A program made the translations under genes and the position numbers. A DNA stretch of 64,000 nt, from positions 230,517 through 294,516 of the forward strand of contig NZ_BMXG01000001.1 in the NCBI RefSeq assembly GCF_014651635.1, written 5' to 3'. The DNA is from Cerasicoccus arenae (GTDB taxonomy: Bacteria; Verrucomicrobiota; Verrucomicrobiia; Opitutales; Cerasicoccaceae). Positions within the stretch are counted from its first letter, which is position 1; the number at the start of each line of letters is the position of its first letter. This document shows positions 8,827-17,708 of this stretch, in pieces. Below the pieces are notes generated by a model that saw only the letters and a list, made by a program, of their open reading frames with translations, made no database searches and had not been told where the DNA came from.

Positions 8827-9599
8827 TCCATCTGCCCTACCCGTCCGAAGTCGAGGCGTGTGTAGCTGATATTGCCGCGAACAAGGCAGGCCCAGTCATA
8901 GGTGCCGGTTTCCGGCGGTTCGCCGTCATTGTATTGGAAGTCAAAGGAGGATGGGCCGGATTTCTTAAACAGCGTCTTGATTTTAAAAGGCGACAGCGAC
9001 GTCTGCTCGATCAGTGCCCCGGCGGTCGTCATCGACGGAAAATTGTAATTGTGCACAATGAGGCCATCCTGCCCCTCGGGCAACCGTTGCGATGCAAAAT
9101 CACGTGCCCAGTCGCTCGCAGCTCTTAAGCTGTCTTCCAGAACGCCTTCTGCCTTGCCGTGGTTCTGCCGCAGCGTCTCGTAGACGGTATCCGGCACTTG
9201 ATGCGAAAACGCCAACGCCGGTAGTCCCCACGCAGCCCCTTCCAACGCGCCTGCCACTGTGCCCGAAGAAAAAATCAACGGTGCCATGCAATTGAAGCCC
9301 AGATTGATGCCCGAGCAAACCGCATCCGGCATGTCGTCCACCAACAAGTGCCCCAACGCAATGTTCACGCAGTCACTCGGCGTGCCATCGAGCGCAAACG
9401 CACGACAAGGAAAATTCTCAGACTCAGCTAAATGAACTTCTCCATTGCGACTCATCGCACGCCCGATCCAGCTTTTCTCGCCCATCGGGGCCGCCACCGT
9501 CACCCGGAAATCTTTGACGAGCGCGTCCACCAGAACGCGCAGGAAATACGAATCGATGCCGTCATCATTGGTGACGAGAATGTGTTTTTGGTCTGCCAT
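8823..9599 (-). CDS. surE: 5'/3'-nucleotidase SurE
   Basis: Dephosphorylates nucleoside monophosphates in the cytosol, with stress or stationary-phase roles in other bacteria. The 258 residues begin MADQKHILVTNDDGIDS with the metal-binding NDDG motif. LDGTPSDCVNIAL and SGINLGFN follow at the family positions, and the length is typical. The last bases overlap the stop of the histidine kinase gene convergently. A degenerate repeat pair lies between surE and ftsY. Confidence 0.93.
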   Translation of the reverse strand: MADQKHILVTNDDGIDSYFLRVLVDALVKDFRVTVAAPMGEKSWIGRAMSRNGEVHLAESENFPCRAFALDGTPSDCVNIALGHLLVDDMPDAVCSGINLGFNCMAPLIFSSGTVAGALEGAAWGLPALAFSHQVPDTVYETLRQNHGKAEGVLEDSLRAASDWARDFASQRLPEGQDGLIVHNYNFPSMTTAGALIEQTSLSPFKIKTLFKKSGPSSFDFQYNDGEPPETGTYDWACLVRGNISYTRLDFGRVGQMD

Positions 9600-9613
9600 A
9601 CAAAGTTAATATC

Positions 9614-9694
9614 TTAAACCACGAAGACCACCAAGCGTTCATACTGGAGTGCTCAATTTACTCCGGACTCAAAGAAGACTTCGTGGAGAATCAC
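9614..9694. repeat. Imperfect inverted pair with CCACGAAG core
   Basis: The surE-ftsY spacer has CCACGAAGACCACCAAG at about 9619-9635. Facing it, at about 9669-9689 on the minus strand, is CCACGAAGTCTTCTTTG. The first eight bases are identical and the rest share a C/G skeleton. The arrangement matches the other facing repeat pairs in the window, but the similarity is weaker. Confidence 0.4.
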
Positions 9695-9708
9695 TTCCTC
9701 CACCCGGC

Positions 9709-10647
9709 TCACTCCCCCAACCCAAAGATCGCGTTCACGTAGTTGTCGACACTGAAGGGTTGCAGGTCTTCCTTCTGCTCACCGAGGCCGACGAAGTAGA
9801 TCGGCAACTTGAGCTCGCGATAGATGCCGACCAGAGCGCCGCCACGGCTAGTGCCGTCAAGTTTCGTGATGATCAGGCCCGTCAGACCGAAAGACTCGTG
9901 GAATTTACGCGCCTGCTCGATAGAGTTGGAGCCGATAGAGCCGTCGACTACCAGCCAGCTATGATGTGGAGCAGTCGGGTCGTTCTTCTGAAGCACACGG
10001 CGAATTTTCTTTAGCTCCTCCATTAGGTTGCCCTTGGTGTGGAGGCGCCCAGCGGTATCGAGGATCAACACTTCGCGGTTGCGGGACTTCGCCGCCTGCC
10101 ATGCATCAAACGCTACGGCGGCAGAGTCGGCACCATGATGACTGGAAATCAAATCGAGATCGAGACGCTCGGCCCAAGCCTTGATTTGCTCGTTGGCGGC
10201 GGCGCGGAAGGTGTCGCAGGCACCGATAGTCACGCCCTTACCGTCATCGGTAAAGCGCCAACCGAGCTTGGCCGTGGTGGTCGTCTTGCCCGAACCGTTG
10301 ACCCCGATCAGGCAAATCACATCCGGATTAACGCCAGTGAGAAAATCTTCGGGCGGCTCCGCACCATCGAGCACACGGCGGAGAACGGCGGCACCGATCA
10401 CGGCGGCATCCTGTCCGCGAAGGGACTTATCCTTTTTGTAGGCAGCCTGAATCTCATCCATGATCTCGGTCGCGGTTTCCACACCAAAGTCCGCGCCATA
10501 AAGCGCTTCCTCAAGATCGTCGAGACTGCCTTGATCAAGCTTCTTGCCGCTGAATACACCACCGACTTTGCCAAAGGCCTTGTAGAAGGTGGGCGTCGTG
10601 CGCTTCAGGCCTTCATTGAAGCGGCTGAGAAAAGATTTCATCGCCAT
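9709..10647 (-). CDS. ftsY: Signal recognition particle receptor FtsY
   Basis: SRP receptor GTPase that docks ribosome-SRP complexes at the inner membrane for co-translational insertion. The 312 residues form the NG domain only, without the long acidic A domain of E. coli. Motifs in order: P-loop GVNGSGKTTTTAKLG, DTFRAAANEQ, DTAGRLHTK, TKLDGTSRGG, and the closing FVGLGEQKEDLQPF. It lies 18 bases downstream of nusB and is the last gene of the ribBX-ribH-nusB-ftsY run. Confidence 0.95.
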   Translation of the reverse strand: MAMKSFLSRFNEGLKRTTPTFYKAFGKVGGVFSGKKLDQGSLDDLEEALYGADFGVETATEIMDEIQAAYKKDKSLRGQDAAVIGAAVLRRVLDGAEPPEDFLTGVNPDVICLIGVNGSGKTTTTAKLGWRFTDDGKGVTIGACDTFRAAANEQIKAWAERLDLDLISSHHGADSAAVAFDAWQAAKSRNREVLILDTAGRLHTKGNLMEELKKIRRVLQKNDPTAPHHSWLVVDGSIGSNSIEQARKFHESFGLTGLIITKLDGTSRGGALVGIYRELKLPIYFVGLGEQKEDLQPFSVDNYVNAIFGLGE

Positions 10648-10665
10648 GACTTTAACTCCCCCAAT

Positions 10666-11127
10666 TTACTCTGTCGCCGCCGAGCGTAGTGGGCGGTGCA
10701 GGGTTTCCTTAAAACGGTCGAGGATACCATTGATGAAGCGGCGGGCGTCGGGGTCGGAGAAATCTTTGGCCAAATCAATGGCTTCGTTGATCGTAACGAT
10801 CGGCGGAATATCCAAGCGGAAGTTCAGCTCATAAATAGCCAGACGCAGGATAGCCAAGTCGACCTTGGCAATGCGGTCGAAGCTCCAGTTACGTGCGTAT
10901 TCACGGATAACCTCATCGACCTTCTCATGTTTTTCCCAAGCTCCGTGGGCGAGTTCTTCACCAAAGGAATAAAAGTCGCGATCCTTCTCCTGATTACCAA
11001 AGAACATACGCAGGGCGTCGCCAATGTCTTGCGGGTCGTTGGACTCGCACATGTAAAGGAACTGCATCGCGGCGATGCGGTTTTGTCGGCGCGCACTGGG
11101 CGGCTTGCTGGGTGGCGTGTCGTCCAT
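10666..11127 (-). CDS. nusB: Transcription antitermination factor NusB
   Basis: Forms part of the rRNA antitermination complex with NusE/S10. The 153 residues from ATG at 11127 (MDDTPPSKPPSARRQNRIAAM) show the NusB helical fold signature: arginine-rich N-terminus, then WSFDRIAKVDLAILRLAIYEL, TINEAIDLAKDFSD and RRFINGILDRF. The frame extends upstream but runs into ribH. It starts four bases after the ribH stop, suggesting translational coupling. The ribH-nusB order is common in bacteria. Confidence 0.93.
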   Translation of the reverse strand: MDDTPPSKPPSARRQNRIAAMQFLYMCESNDPQDIGDALRMFFGNQEKDRDFYSFGEELAHGAWEKHEKVDEVIREYARNWSFDRIAKVDLAILRLAIYELNFRLDIPPIVTINEAIDLAKDFSDPDARRFINGILDRFKETLHRPLRSAATE

Positions 11128-11131
11128 GTTC

Positions 11132-11704
11132 TTAGTTTTTTCGGAAAAGTCGCTTAAGGTCGTTGTCATCATCATCATCGTCGTCGTCGTCGAAATCTTC
11201 CATGAACTCATCCTCTTCCATCTGGTCGAGCGTCTCGATAACTTCCACTTTGTGGCGGGCCATCTCAATGGCGGCGCGGGCAAACTCAGCCCCGCGATCG
11301 AGCTCGCCAAGCACACGCTCTTTGGCCTGCTCTTCTGTGTTAGCAGTAATAATGCCGTTAATAATAGGCGTCTCAGTGCTCATCGCCGCTGTGTGCAGGG
11401 CATTGGCCGTGGAGTGCGCAATGACTTCGTCATGCGCAGTGCCGCCCTTAATAATAATGCCTAGACCGATGATCGCCTCATACTGGCCCGTTAGGCCATG
11501 CATGGCGGCGAGGTAAGGAATTTCATTGGACCCAGGCACCCGGGTGATATCGATATTTTCAATGTTCGCACCATATTCCACCAAGGTGGTGACGGCTCGT
11601 TTGATCAGTACATCGATCAGCTCGCCATTATAGCGGGCTGCAATAATCGAAAAATACAGATCACTCGCGTCGAGATCGTCAAACTGTGCTTGGTGCTGGC
11701 TCAT
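11132..11704 (-). CDS. ribH: 6,7-dimethyl-8-ribityllumazine synthase with poly-Asp tail
   Basis: Penultimate step of riboflavin synthesis: condenses 5-amino-6-ribitylaminouracil with 3,4-dihydroxy-2-butanone 4-phosphate. Family motifs are RVPGSNEIPYLA, GLGIIIKGGTAHDEVIAHSTANAL (catalytic His in the HDEV region) and PIINGIITANTEEQAKER. The enzyme is normally about 155 residues; this one has 190. The extra C-terminus is an acidic tail with a run of nine Asp residues, encoded by GAT/GAC triplets, then a basic end (KRLFRKN). Confidence 0.93.
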   Translation of the reverse strand: MSQHQAQFDDLDASDLYFSIIAARYNGELIDVLIKRAVTTLVEYGANIENIDITRVPGSNEIPYLAAMHGLTGQYEAIIGLGIIIKGGTAHDEVIAHSTANALHTAAMSTETPIINGIITANTEEQAKERVLGELDRGAEFARAAIEMARHKVEVIETLDQMEEDEFMEDFDDDDDDDDDNDLKRLFRKN

Positions 11705-11772
11705 GGTTCGGATTGAGTCGGAGGGAAGAAAGTGGGAATCAAGGTCGCTCTTGGCGATAAGAAAATCGTTCT

Positions 11773-12879
11773 CTATATCGGCGCGACTTCCACAATCTCA
11801 AGGTCATAACCGTCCAGCGCCACCACGCGAGGTTTCCCACTGGAGGACAACAGGCGGATTTGCCGTAGCCCGAGTTCAGATAGTATCTGCGCCCCAATGC
11901 CGTAGTCTCGAAAATCCATACCACGCCGACGAACGGCCAATTTACCTGCGTCTGCCTCGATTTTGACCCCCCCCCCTGGCTGTTCCAGATAAACGACGAC
12001 TCCATGCCCCTCCTTGGCAATACGCTCCAAGGAACAGCTCAATGCGCCGAAACCGCCCATACCTTTGCCCCGGAAAAGGTCACCCAAAAGGTTTTCACTG
12101 TGGACGCGTACCAACGTCGGCTTCGGGCCAAGCTCGCCAAGTGTCAGCGCGATATGCTGGCGATCATCAAGCAGACTACTGAACACATGCAGATCGAAGA
12201 CGCCATATTCACTCTCGAATTTCGTCTGGGCCACACGCTCTACAAGTTTATCTCGCTGGTGTCGGTAATGGATCAGTTGGGCGATGGAAATCAGCTTGAG
12301 GCCGTGCTCTTGCTTGAACTTGATCAAGTCAGGGAGACGCGCCATAGCCCCATCCTCATTCAGAATTTCGCAGATCACACCGCTCGGGTGCAGACCGGCG
12401 AGCTGGGCCAAGTCAACCGCCGCCTCGGTATGCCCAGCGCGCTGCAAAACACCGCCCGGACGAGCCTGAAGCGGGAACACGTGCCCTGGCTGAACCAGCA
12501 TGTCTGACGTCGCCTTGGGGTCCGCCAAAATGCGGATCGTCGCGCTACGGTCGTAGGCGCTGATACCCGTGGTAATGCCCTCGGCGGCGTCAACACTCAC
12601 CGTAAAATCCGTGCCGTGAGACTCACGATTCTCCGCAACCATGCGCTGGATGCCCAAGCGCCGCAACTGCGGCGCAACAGTCGGCACGCAAATCAGACCG
12701 CGAGCATGGCGGATCATCATATTAATGGACTCCGGGGTGGCCTTAGAAGCCGCGAGAACAAGATCACCCTCATTTTCACGGGACTCGTCGTCGGTCACAA
12801 TCACGGGCACGCCCGCCGCGACATCCGCCAGCGCGCTCTCAATTGAATCAAAATGTGCGTCCTCCACCATGTTTTCCAT
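11773..12879 (-). CDS. 3,4-dihydroxy-2-butanone 4-phosphate synthase fused to degenerate GTP cyclohydrolase II domain (RibBX type)
   Basis: The N-terminal RibB half (about residues 5-205) is intact: TDDESRENEGDLV, HARGLICVP, HGTDFTVSVDAAEGITTG and HTEAAVDLAQLAG. The C-terminal RibA-like half keeps RVHSE and ARDYGIGAQ-like segments. It has lost the zinc cysteines: ECLTGD has become ENLLGD and RCDCG has become MGGFG. The RQEGRG motif reads EQPGGG. It therefore probably makes only the butanone phosphate. The ATG at 12879 is chosen for its AAGGTG ribosome-binding site. A G10 run encodes PGGGV in frame. Confidence 0.88.
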   Translation of the reverse strand: MENMVEDAHFDSIESALADVAAGVPVIVTDDESRENEGDLVLAASKATPESINMMIRHARGLICVPTVAPQLRRLGIQRMVAENRESHGTDFTVSVDAAEGITTGISAYDRSATIRILADPKATSDMLVQPGHVFPLQARPGGVLQRAGHTEAAVDLAQLAGLHPSGVICEILNEDGAMARLPDLIKFKQEHGLKLISIAQLIHYRHQRDKLVERVAQTKFESEYGVFDLHVFSSLLDDRQHIALTLGELGPKPTLVRVHSENLLGDLFRGKGMGGFGALSCSLERIAKEGHGVVVYLEQPGGGVKIEADAGKLAVRRRGMDFRDYGIGAQILSELGLRQIRLLSSSGKPRVVALDGYDLEIVEVAPI

Positions 12880-12985
12880 ACCGCACCTTGGCACGGAGAT
12901 TGGCGGCTGTAAAGTCGCGTCGTAAGCTTGGTTTTACTCAGAAAAACCCCTTGGCACCGGGCAAGGTTTCCACCTTCATAGGCTC

Positions 12986-13825
12986 ATGGACGACTATTCC
13001 CTGCTCGACAGTGGCCACGGACGAAAGCTGGAGCGCTTTGGTAAAGTGACGCTCGACCGCCCTTGCGCGCAGGCCGTGTGGAACCCCGCGCACCCAACGC
13101 GCTGGAAGCAGGCCGACGCGTTCTTCACGCGGGAAAACGGCTTAGAGTGGCGCGGTCGTGACCGGCTGCCTGAAAGTTGGCTAGCCAGCATTAACGGGGT
13201 CCAGATGAAACTTTCGACCACTGACTTTGGCCACTTGGGCGTCTTCCCCGAAACCCGCGCAATGTGGGACTGGATTCGCGCTTCGCTGGAAAAAGAAACG
13301 TCCCGTCGCAAAGAACCGCTGAATTTCCTCAATCTCTTTGCCTACTCTGGTGGGGCGACTCTTGCCGCCGCGCAGGGGGGGGGGCATTGCTGCCATGTCG
13401 ATGCTTCCAAGGGCATGGTTGAGTGGGCGCGGGAAAATGCACGGCTCAACGGCCTGCAAGACCACCCGGTCCGCTGGATCGTTGATGACTGCAACAAATT
13501 CCTTCAGCGAGAACAGAGACGTAACCGACGTTACGACGCCATTTTGCTCGATCCACCTTCTTTTGGACGAGGAAAAAGCGGCGAGCTTTACAAGATTGAG
13601 CATGCACTGATGGAGACACTAGATCTAGTGAAAAACGTCCTGAGTGATCGCCCCTGCTTTGTTTACCTCACTAGCCACACACCAGGCTTTACCCCTATTG
13701 TCCTACAGAATTTACTACGACAATTGCTTGCCAAGGGCAAGGTGGAGGCGGGCGAGATGCTCCTAAGTGGCGAACCAGACGCACTTTGCGTACCTAGTGG
13801 GGCCTGGGCAAGGTGGATTATGTAG
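12986..13825 (+). CDS. Class I SAM-dependent methyltransferase, RlmI/RlmK-like
   Basis: Probable rRNA cytosine or guanine methyltransferase of the COG1092 group, acting in the cytosol. The 279 residues include SAM motif I ([16 protein letters not shown]), an acidic end of beta-2 ([20 protein letters not shown]), VDDCNKFL and the catalytic [12 protein letters not shown]. The N-terminal PUA domain of RlmI is absent; instead there is a short [16 protein letters not shown] segment. A G10 tract (13375-13384) encodes QGGGH in frame. It diverges from ribBX. Confidence 0.85.
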   Translation: MDDYSLLDSGHGRKLERFGKVTLDRPCAQAVWNPAHPTRWKQADAFFTRENGLEWRGRDRLPESWLASINGVQMKLSTTDFGHLGVFPETRAMWDWIRASLEKETSRRKEPLNFLNLFAYSGGATLAAAQGGGHCCHVDASKGMVEWARENARLNGLQDHPVRWIVDDCNKFLQREQRRNRRYDAILLDPPSFGRGKSGELYKIEHALMETLDLVKNVLSDRPCFVYLTSHTPGFTPIVLQNLLRQLLAKGKVEAGEMLLSGEPDALCVPSGAWARWIM

Positions 13826-13968
13826 TGCTATTCAGGGCCATTGGGCCTTGGATTTCGAGTTTTTGTTCCGGTATTTCATTCATACAAATGAAACATACAC
13901 CCTATTGTTAAAAACCCGTCATAGGGCGATAATCACCCTAGCGAAAACCCCTATCCTCGATTCGCGTA

Positions 13969-14766
13969 ATGTCTAATTATCTCTCCATTTGGCGCACTTT
14001 AGCGTCCTGCATATTTATCACCCAAACAGTCATGGCGGCTGATTGGATTGGTGTGGATGATTTTGATTCACACCAAGACGGATCCTCCACCTCCACTAAA
14101 CGTGCGTGGATGGATATTCGCAATTTCGAACCAGCAACGGTTACCACATTGCCAGACGGCAACCAGGTCGCGCAGATCGCGCCAGGGCAAGCTTTGGCCA
14201 GCAGCACGCGAGCCCAGTCACTAATGATCCCTGAAGGGGCGTCGGGCGTAATCTTTCTTAAGTTCCGAACACTCAAGGACTCCCGTTATTGGGGAGGTGT
14301 TTTTGGAATGGCCAGCAAAACCATTGTTTCGGAGAGCGATATCGCCGCCGCTTGGACCCTCGGCAATCCCAAGCAAGGCTCTCGACCAAACGCCACTTTG
14401 GCAGTCCTTAGCCCCGATGATGACCAAGTGCTGGTCAACAACCGTGGCCGTATGAACAAGGCCTATGAAGTCATGCCCGAGATCAAACCTGATGTCTGGT
14501 ACAGCCTGTGGGTCACAGTAGACAACTCTCACGACGAAGTCCGCATGTATATACAAGGCGGCGACTTCGAAAAACGCACCGAACTAACTGATTTTCGAGA
14601 CGATAAAAAAAATGCGTTCCAATTCCAGACCGCCAGCGCGTCTGATCTGACACACTTCGTGGTAATCAACCCCACGGACCCAGAGGACCATAACCCCCGC
14701 ACAATTCAGATTGACGAGATCAATTTTTACGTCGAAGCAATGCCCTCCGCAGTAGCCGGGCGGTAA
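13969..14766 (+). CDS. Secreted protein, LamG/concanavalin-like fold suspected
   Basis: A 265-residue protein with a signal peptide (hydrophobic IWRTLASCIFITQTVMA, cleavage likely before ADWIG). The mature part is rich in beta-strand-like segments (GVIFLKFRTLKDSRYWGGVFGMA, VWYSLWVTVDNSHDEVRMYI, RTIQIDEINFY), which fits a jelly-roll carbohydrate-binding fold. No catalytic motif is seen. It lacks a PEP-CTERM tail and ends convergently with pyrC. The function is unknown. Confidence 0.6.
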   Translation: MSNYLSIWRTLASCIFITQTVMAADWIGVDDFDSHQDGSSTSTKRAWMDIRNFEPATVTTLPDGNQVAQIAPGQALASSTRAQSLMIPEGASGVIFLKFRTLKDSRYWGGVFGMASKTIVSESDIAAAWTLGNPKQGSRPNATLAVLSPDDDQVLVNNRGRMNKAYEVMPEIKPDVWYSLWVTVDNSHDEVRMYIQGGDFEKRTELTDFRDDKKNAFQFQTASASDLTHFVVINPTDPEDHNPRTIQIDEINFYVEAMPSAVAGR

Positions 14767-14787
14767 TTATTCGGGAACGCGACTGAA

Positions 14788-14804
14788 TCGCCGTTGAACG
14801 GCGA
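14788..14804. terminator. Hairpin between convergent genes
   Basis: TCGCCGTT and AACGGCGA form a perfect 8-base inverted repeat with one central base, in the 59-base gap between the secreted-protein gene and pyrC. No T tract follows, so terminator function is only inferred from its position. Confidence 0.35.
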
Positions 14805-14825
14805 AACAGCAACAAGCCAGCGACT

Positions 14826-15824
14826 CTAGCCAACCACGCTCCAGCCAAGCTGCTTCCCAGCCCACATGGGGATAACATCGCCATAAGACGCAGGGATCGT
14901 CATTGCGGTGTCGCGCAAAGTAACGATTTTCTCCGGCGGCGTAACGCCGTAAATTTGTTGCGCATTGCCCGAAACAAAAGCCTGGAGCTTGTCCAGCGCG
15001 TCGTGCTTCGCGAAAAGATCAGCCATAAGCGCCAACGTGATCGGTGCTGTGAAGACTCCTGCCGCGCAGCCGCAACATTCCTTTTTGTGCTGGGGATGCG
15101 GGGCACTGTCTGTGCCCAGACTAAGCTTGGGGTGCGCCCGAAGCGCGGCAGCGAGCAAGGCGTCGCGGTCAGTCGGGCGCTTGGCGATCGGCTTACAGAA
15201 CAGATGCGGATTCAGCATGCCGCCCGCGACGTCGTCCAGAGTGATGATCAAATGATGCGCCGTGACGGTCGCGTGGAGATTTTCAAAGCGGTCCAGCAAA
15301 TCAACCGCATGCGCCGTCGTAATGTGCTCCATGACGATTTTGAGGCGCGGAAACTTCGTCGCAATCTGCTCGTAGACAGAGAGAAATTCACGCTCGCGGT
15401 CCATGACAAATCCATTGGTTTCACCGTGGACGAGGAGCGGGATTCCCAGTTCTTCCATCAGCGCCAGAGTCGCCTCGGCATCAGCCAGTTCTTTCACACC
15501 GCCCTCGCTGTTCGTCGTGATGCCTGCAGGGTAAAGTTTGATCGCCGTAATGTGCTCGCGGGCGGCTTCCAACTCTTCCCGGGTGTAGTTACGGAAAAAC
15601 AGCGTCATATACGGCTCGAAAACTTCTCCGGCGGTCGCGGCGAGGATTTCTTCCCGATAGGCCAACAGGCGTGGCAGATTATCCACTGGTGGGACGAGAT
15701 TCGGCATGATAATCGCGCCGGCAAAGGTCTGAGCGGTCAGCGGAGCGACCAATTTCAGCATTTCTCCTTCGCGGAGGTGCAAGTGCATATCGAGTGGCGA
15801 CTTGAGTTTGATTTTCATCGCCAC
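14826..15824 (-). CDS. pyrC: Dihydroorotase, homodimeric type
   Basis: Third step of pyrimidine synthesis: carbamoyl aspartate to dihydroorotate. The 332 residues carry the binuclear zinc set: [11 protein letters not shown] (HxH) near residue 13, the carboxylated Lys in [13 protein letters not shown] near 97, VHGE, MEHITT, and the catalytic Asp in [13 protein letters not shown]. Length and motifs match the PyrC of E. coli rather than the long multifunctional type. It diverges closely from the serine-hydrolase relative (42 bases). Confidence 0.95.
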   Translation of the reverse strand: MAMKIKLKSPLDMHLHLREGEMLKLVAPLTAQTFAGAIIMPNLVPPVDNLPRLLAYREEILAATAGEVFEPYMTLFFRNYTREELEAAREHITAIKLYPAGITTNSEGGVKELADAEATLALMEELGIPLLVHGETNGFVMDREREFLSVYEQIATKFPRLKIVMEHITTAHAVDLLDRFENLHATVTAHHLIITLDDVAGGMLNPHLFCKPIAKRPTDRDALLAAALRAHPKLSLGTDSAPHPQHKKECCGCAAGVFTAPITLALMADLFAKHDALDKLQAFVSGNAQQIYGVTPPEKIVTLRDTAMTIPASYGDVIPMWAGKQLGWSVVG

Positions 15825-15866
15825 ACAAGCTACAACCTATCCGTGCTATACGAAAAGATAATTTCC

Positions 15867-17216
15867 ATGAGGTCGGTTTTTTCCCTCCTGACTCCCCTGT
15901 TAGCCGTGTCCAGCCTATCGGCACAAACCTTCGATGCCAAGCGCGTGCAGGACTACATCGACGCCCGGGTCGACCGTGAGCTGAACCAGTCGATCATTGT
16001 CGGCGTCATATCGCTCTCCGGCGAAAAATACTTTACCGCGGGTGAAGTATCAGCGAAAGATCCGCGCCCGCCCAAGCCGGAAGATGTTTTTGAAATTGGC
16101 GCGGTGACGGATATTTTCACGGCCACGGCAGCCGCCAGCCTCGTCGTTGACCGGCAAATCACCTGGATGCAGCCCGTCAACGCCTACCTCCCAGAGTATG
16201 TCGGCACACCGCATTTCGGGCACTTGCCCTTGCAGTTGGTGCATTTGGTCACACACACCAGCGGCCTGCCCCACAACCCGCCAAACCTCCAGCCCAAGGA
16301 CGTCAGCGACCCCTTTGCTGACTTCACCAACGACCACACCTACGTCGCGATCAGCGTGATCGGGCTGACAATCCCCCCCGGCTCGGAATACCGCTTTTCC
16401 ATGCTCGGCTACGGCCTGCTCGGCCACGTGCTGACCCTCCGCACCGGCCAAACCTTTAATGAGCTGATCCAGACGCGCGTCAGCCAGCCTCTAACGCTAC
16501 AAGACACCACTGCCGTTCTCGATCCTGCTAAAATGGTCCCCGGCCATCAGGGCTTGCAGGAAGTCCCCAACTGGCATTGGGACGGCCTCGCGGGCGGCGG
16601 CGGACTCTACTCGTCGGCCCGCGACCTCCTCCGCCTTACCGCCGCCAACATGAGCATGATCAAGCTCGATAAGGACGACGAACGTGCCGTGCGGACCACG
16701 CAAAATGTTTTCACCAAAACCTCGATGCCCAACACCATGATTGGCTACGGCTGGCACGTGACCCGTAAAGCCCTCCAAGCTGTCTATTGGCAAAATGGCA
16801 AGACCGGCGGCTACGCGGCCTTTGTCGGCTTCAATCCTTCAACCAAAACCGGTTGTGTTGTCCTGACTAACTCCGCACAGGGCTTGGACGATGTGGGCTT
16901 CTACATCCTCGACCCGGAACAATATCCGCTGCCCAAACCTCCGCCTAGCGGCCTCCGCCCAGCAAAGCAATTAATGAAATATGAGGGCACTTACCAAGTC
17001 GGGCCTGACGCAAAAATCGACATCACACGCGACGGTGAAAAACTCTATGCGCAAATCCCCGGCCAGCCGCGCTACCGTGTCTACCCTGTCGGTAAGAACG
17101 AATTCGCCTACGCCACCGGCGACGTGCGCATTATCTTCGACGACAGCAAACGCGGCGTAAACGGCATCACCATGCTCATCGGCCTGAAGAAAATCCAGGG
17201 CAAGCGCATCAAGTAG
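15867..17216 (+). CDS. Serine hydrolase (beta-lactamase/penicillin-binding-protein-like) relative, active site lost
   Basis: 449 residues with a signal peptide (SVFSLLTPLLAVSSLSAQ), so periplasmic or secreted. The fold resembles class C beta-lactamase/D-aminopeptidase proteins: FEIGAVTDIFTATAAASLV, LVHLVTHTSGLPH, YGLLGHVLTLRTGQTF, WHWDGLAGGGGLYSSARDLLR and NGKTGGYAAFVGF. The catalytic Ser-x-x-Lys reads Ala79-Val-Thr-Asp82, and the Tyr-x-Asn motif reads Phe177-Ser-Met179. Only the KTGG at 312-315 remains. It is probably a pseudoenzyme, perhaps binding peptidoglycan or peptides. A long open frame upstream is the antisense of pyrC, so the ATG before the signal peptide is taken as start. Confidence 0.85.
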   Translation: MRSVFSLLTPLLAVSSLSAQTFDAKRVQDYIDARVDRELNQSIIVGVISLSGEKYFTAGEVSAKDPRPPKPEDVFEIGAVTDIFTATAAASLVVDRQITWMQPVNAYLPEYVGTPHFGHLPLQLVHLVTHTSGLPHNPPNLQPKDVSDPFADFTNDHTYVAISVIGLTIPPGSEYRFSMLGYGLLGHVLTLRTGQTFNELIQTRVSQPLTLQDTTAVLDPAKMVPGHQGLQEVPNWHWDGLAGGGGLYSSARDLLRLTAANMSMIKLDKDDERAVRTTQNVFTKTSMPNTMIGYGWHVTRKALQAVYWQNGKTGGYAAFVGFNPSTKTGCVVLTNSAQGLDDVGFYILDPEQYPLPKPPPSGLRPAKQLMKYEGTYQVGPDAKIDITRDGEKLYAQIPGQPRYRVYPVGKNEFAYATGDVRIIFDDSKRGVNGITMLIGLKKIQGKRIK

Positions 17217-17217
17217 T

Positions 17218-17586
17218 TCAGCGAATCAGCGCGTGCGCCTGCAGATCTTTCAGATCCACAAACTCCAGCGCTGTATTGTGACAGGCCTCCAAAACAACCA
17301 GCGGGGCACAACCGGCTGCCAACGCTTCCGCCCAACGTGTCACGCACAAGCACCAGCGATCACCCGGCTGTAATCCGGGAAAGCCATACTCCAGCATCGG
17401 CGTGGACAAGTCATTGCCACTCCGACGTGAAAATTCTAAAAACTCCGCCGTCATCTCCGCGCAAACGGTGTGCAGCCCCTGGTCCCCCGCGCCCGTCCGG
17501 CAATAGCCATCGCGATAAAAGCCCGTCATCGGGTCCTGACAGCAGCATTCCAGCTCAGTCCCGAGCACATTGGTTCGTTTAGGCAT
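17218..17586 (-). CDS. DUF2237 family protein
   Basis: A 122-residue cytosolic protein of the DUF2237 family. Hallmarks are NVLGTELECCCQDPMTGFYRDGYC at the N-terminus, HTVCAEMTAEFLEFS in the middle and PGDRWCLCVTRWAEA followed by VVLEACHNTALEFV. The conserved cysteines suggest a metal or redox role, but no function is established. It ends one base from the stop of the serine-hydrolase relative, tail to tail. Confidence 0.85.
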   Translation of the reverse strand: MPKRTNVLGTELECCCQDPMTGFYRDGYCRTGAGDQGLHTVCAEMTAEFLEFSRRSGNDLSTPMLEYGFPGLQPGDRWCLCVTRWAEALAAGCAPLVVLEACHNTALEFVDLKDLQAHALIR

Positions 17587-17708
17587 GGGGCAAAGTTAAC
17601 GCCTATTGATAGTGGGGCAATCCGGTTTTAACTCGTCCAAACAAATGTGTGATTGCCGCTTCGTTGATTCACGTATATACCCTGTAACCTCACTCATCCC
17701 ACCTGCCT

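Noticed and set aside
12895-12985. FMN riboswitch upstream of ribBX
   Set aside because: The 90-base gap lacks the conserved RFN-element words. Control of the rib genes is not visible here.
14955-15866. Long open frame joined to the start of the serine-hydrolase relative
   Set aside because: It is the antisense of pyrC. The signal peptide starts at the ATG at 15867, which is therefore the start.
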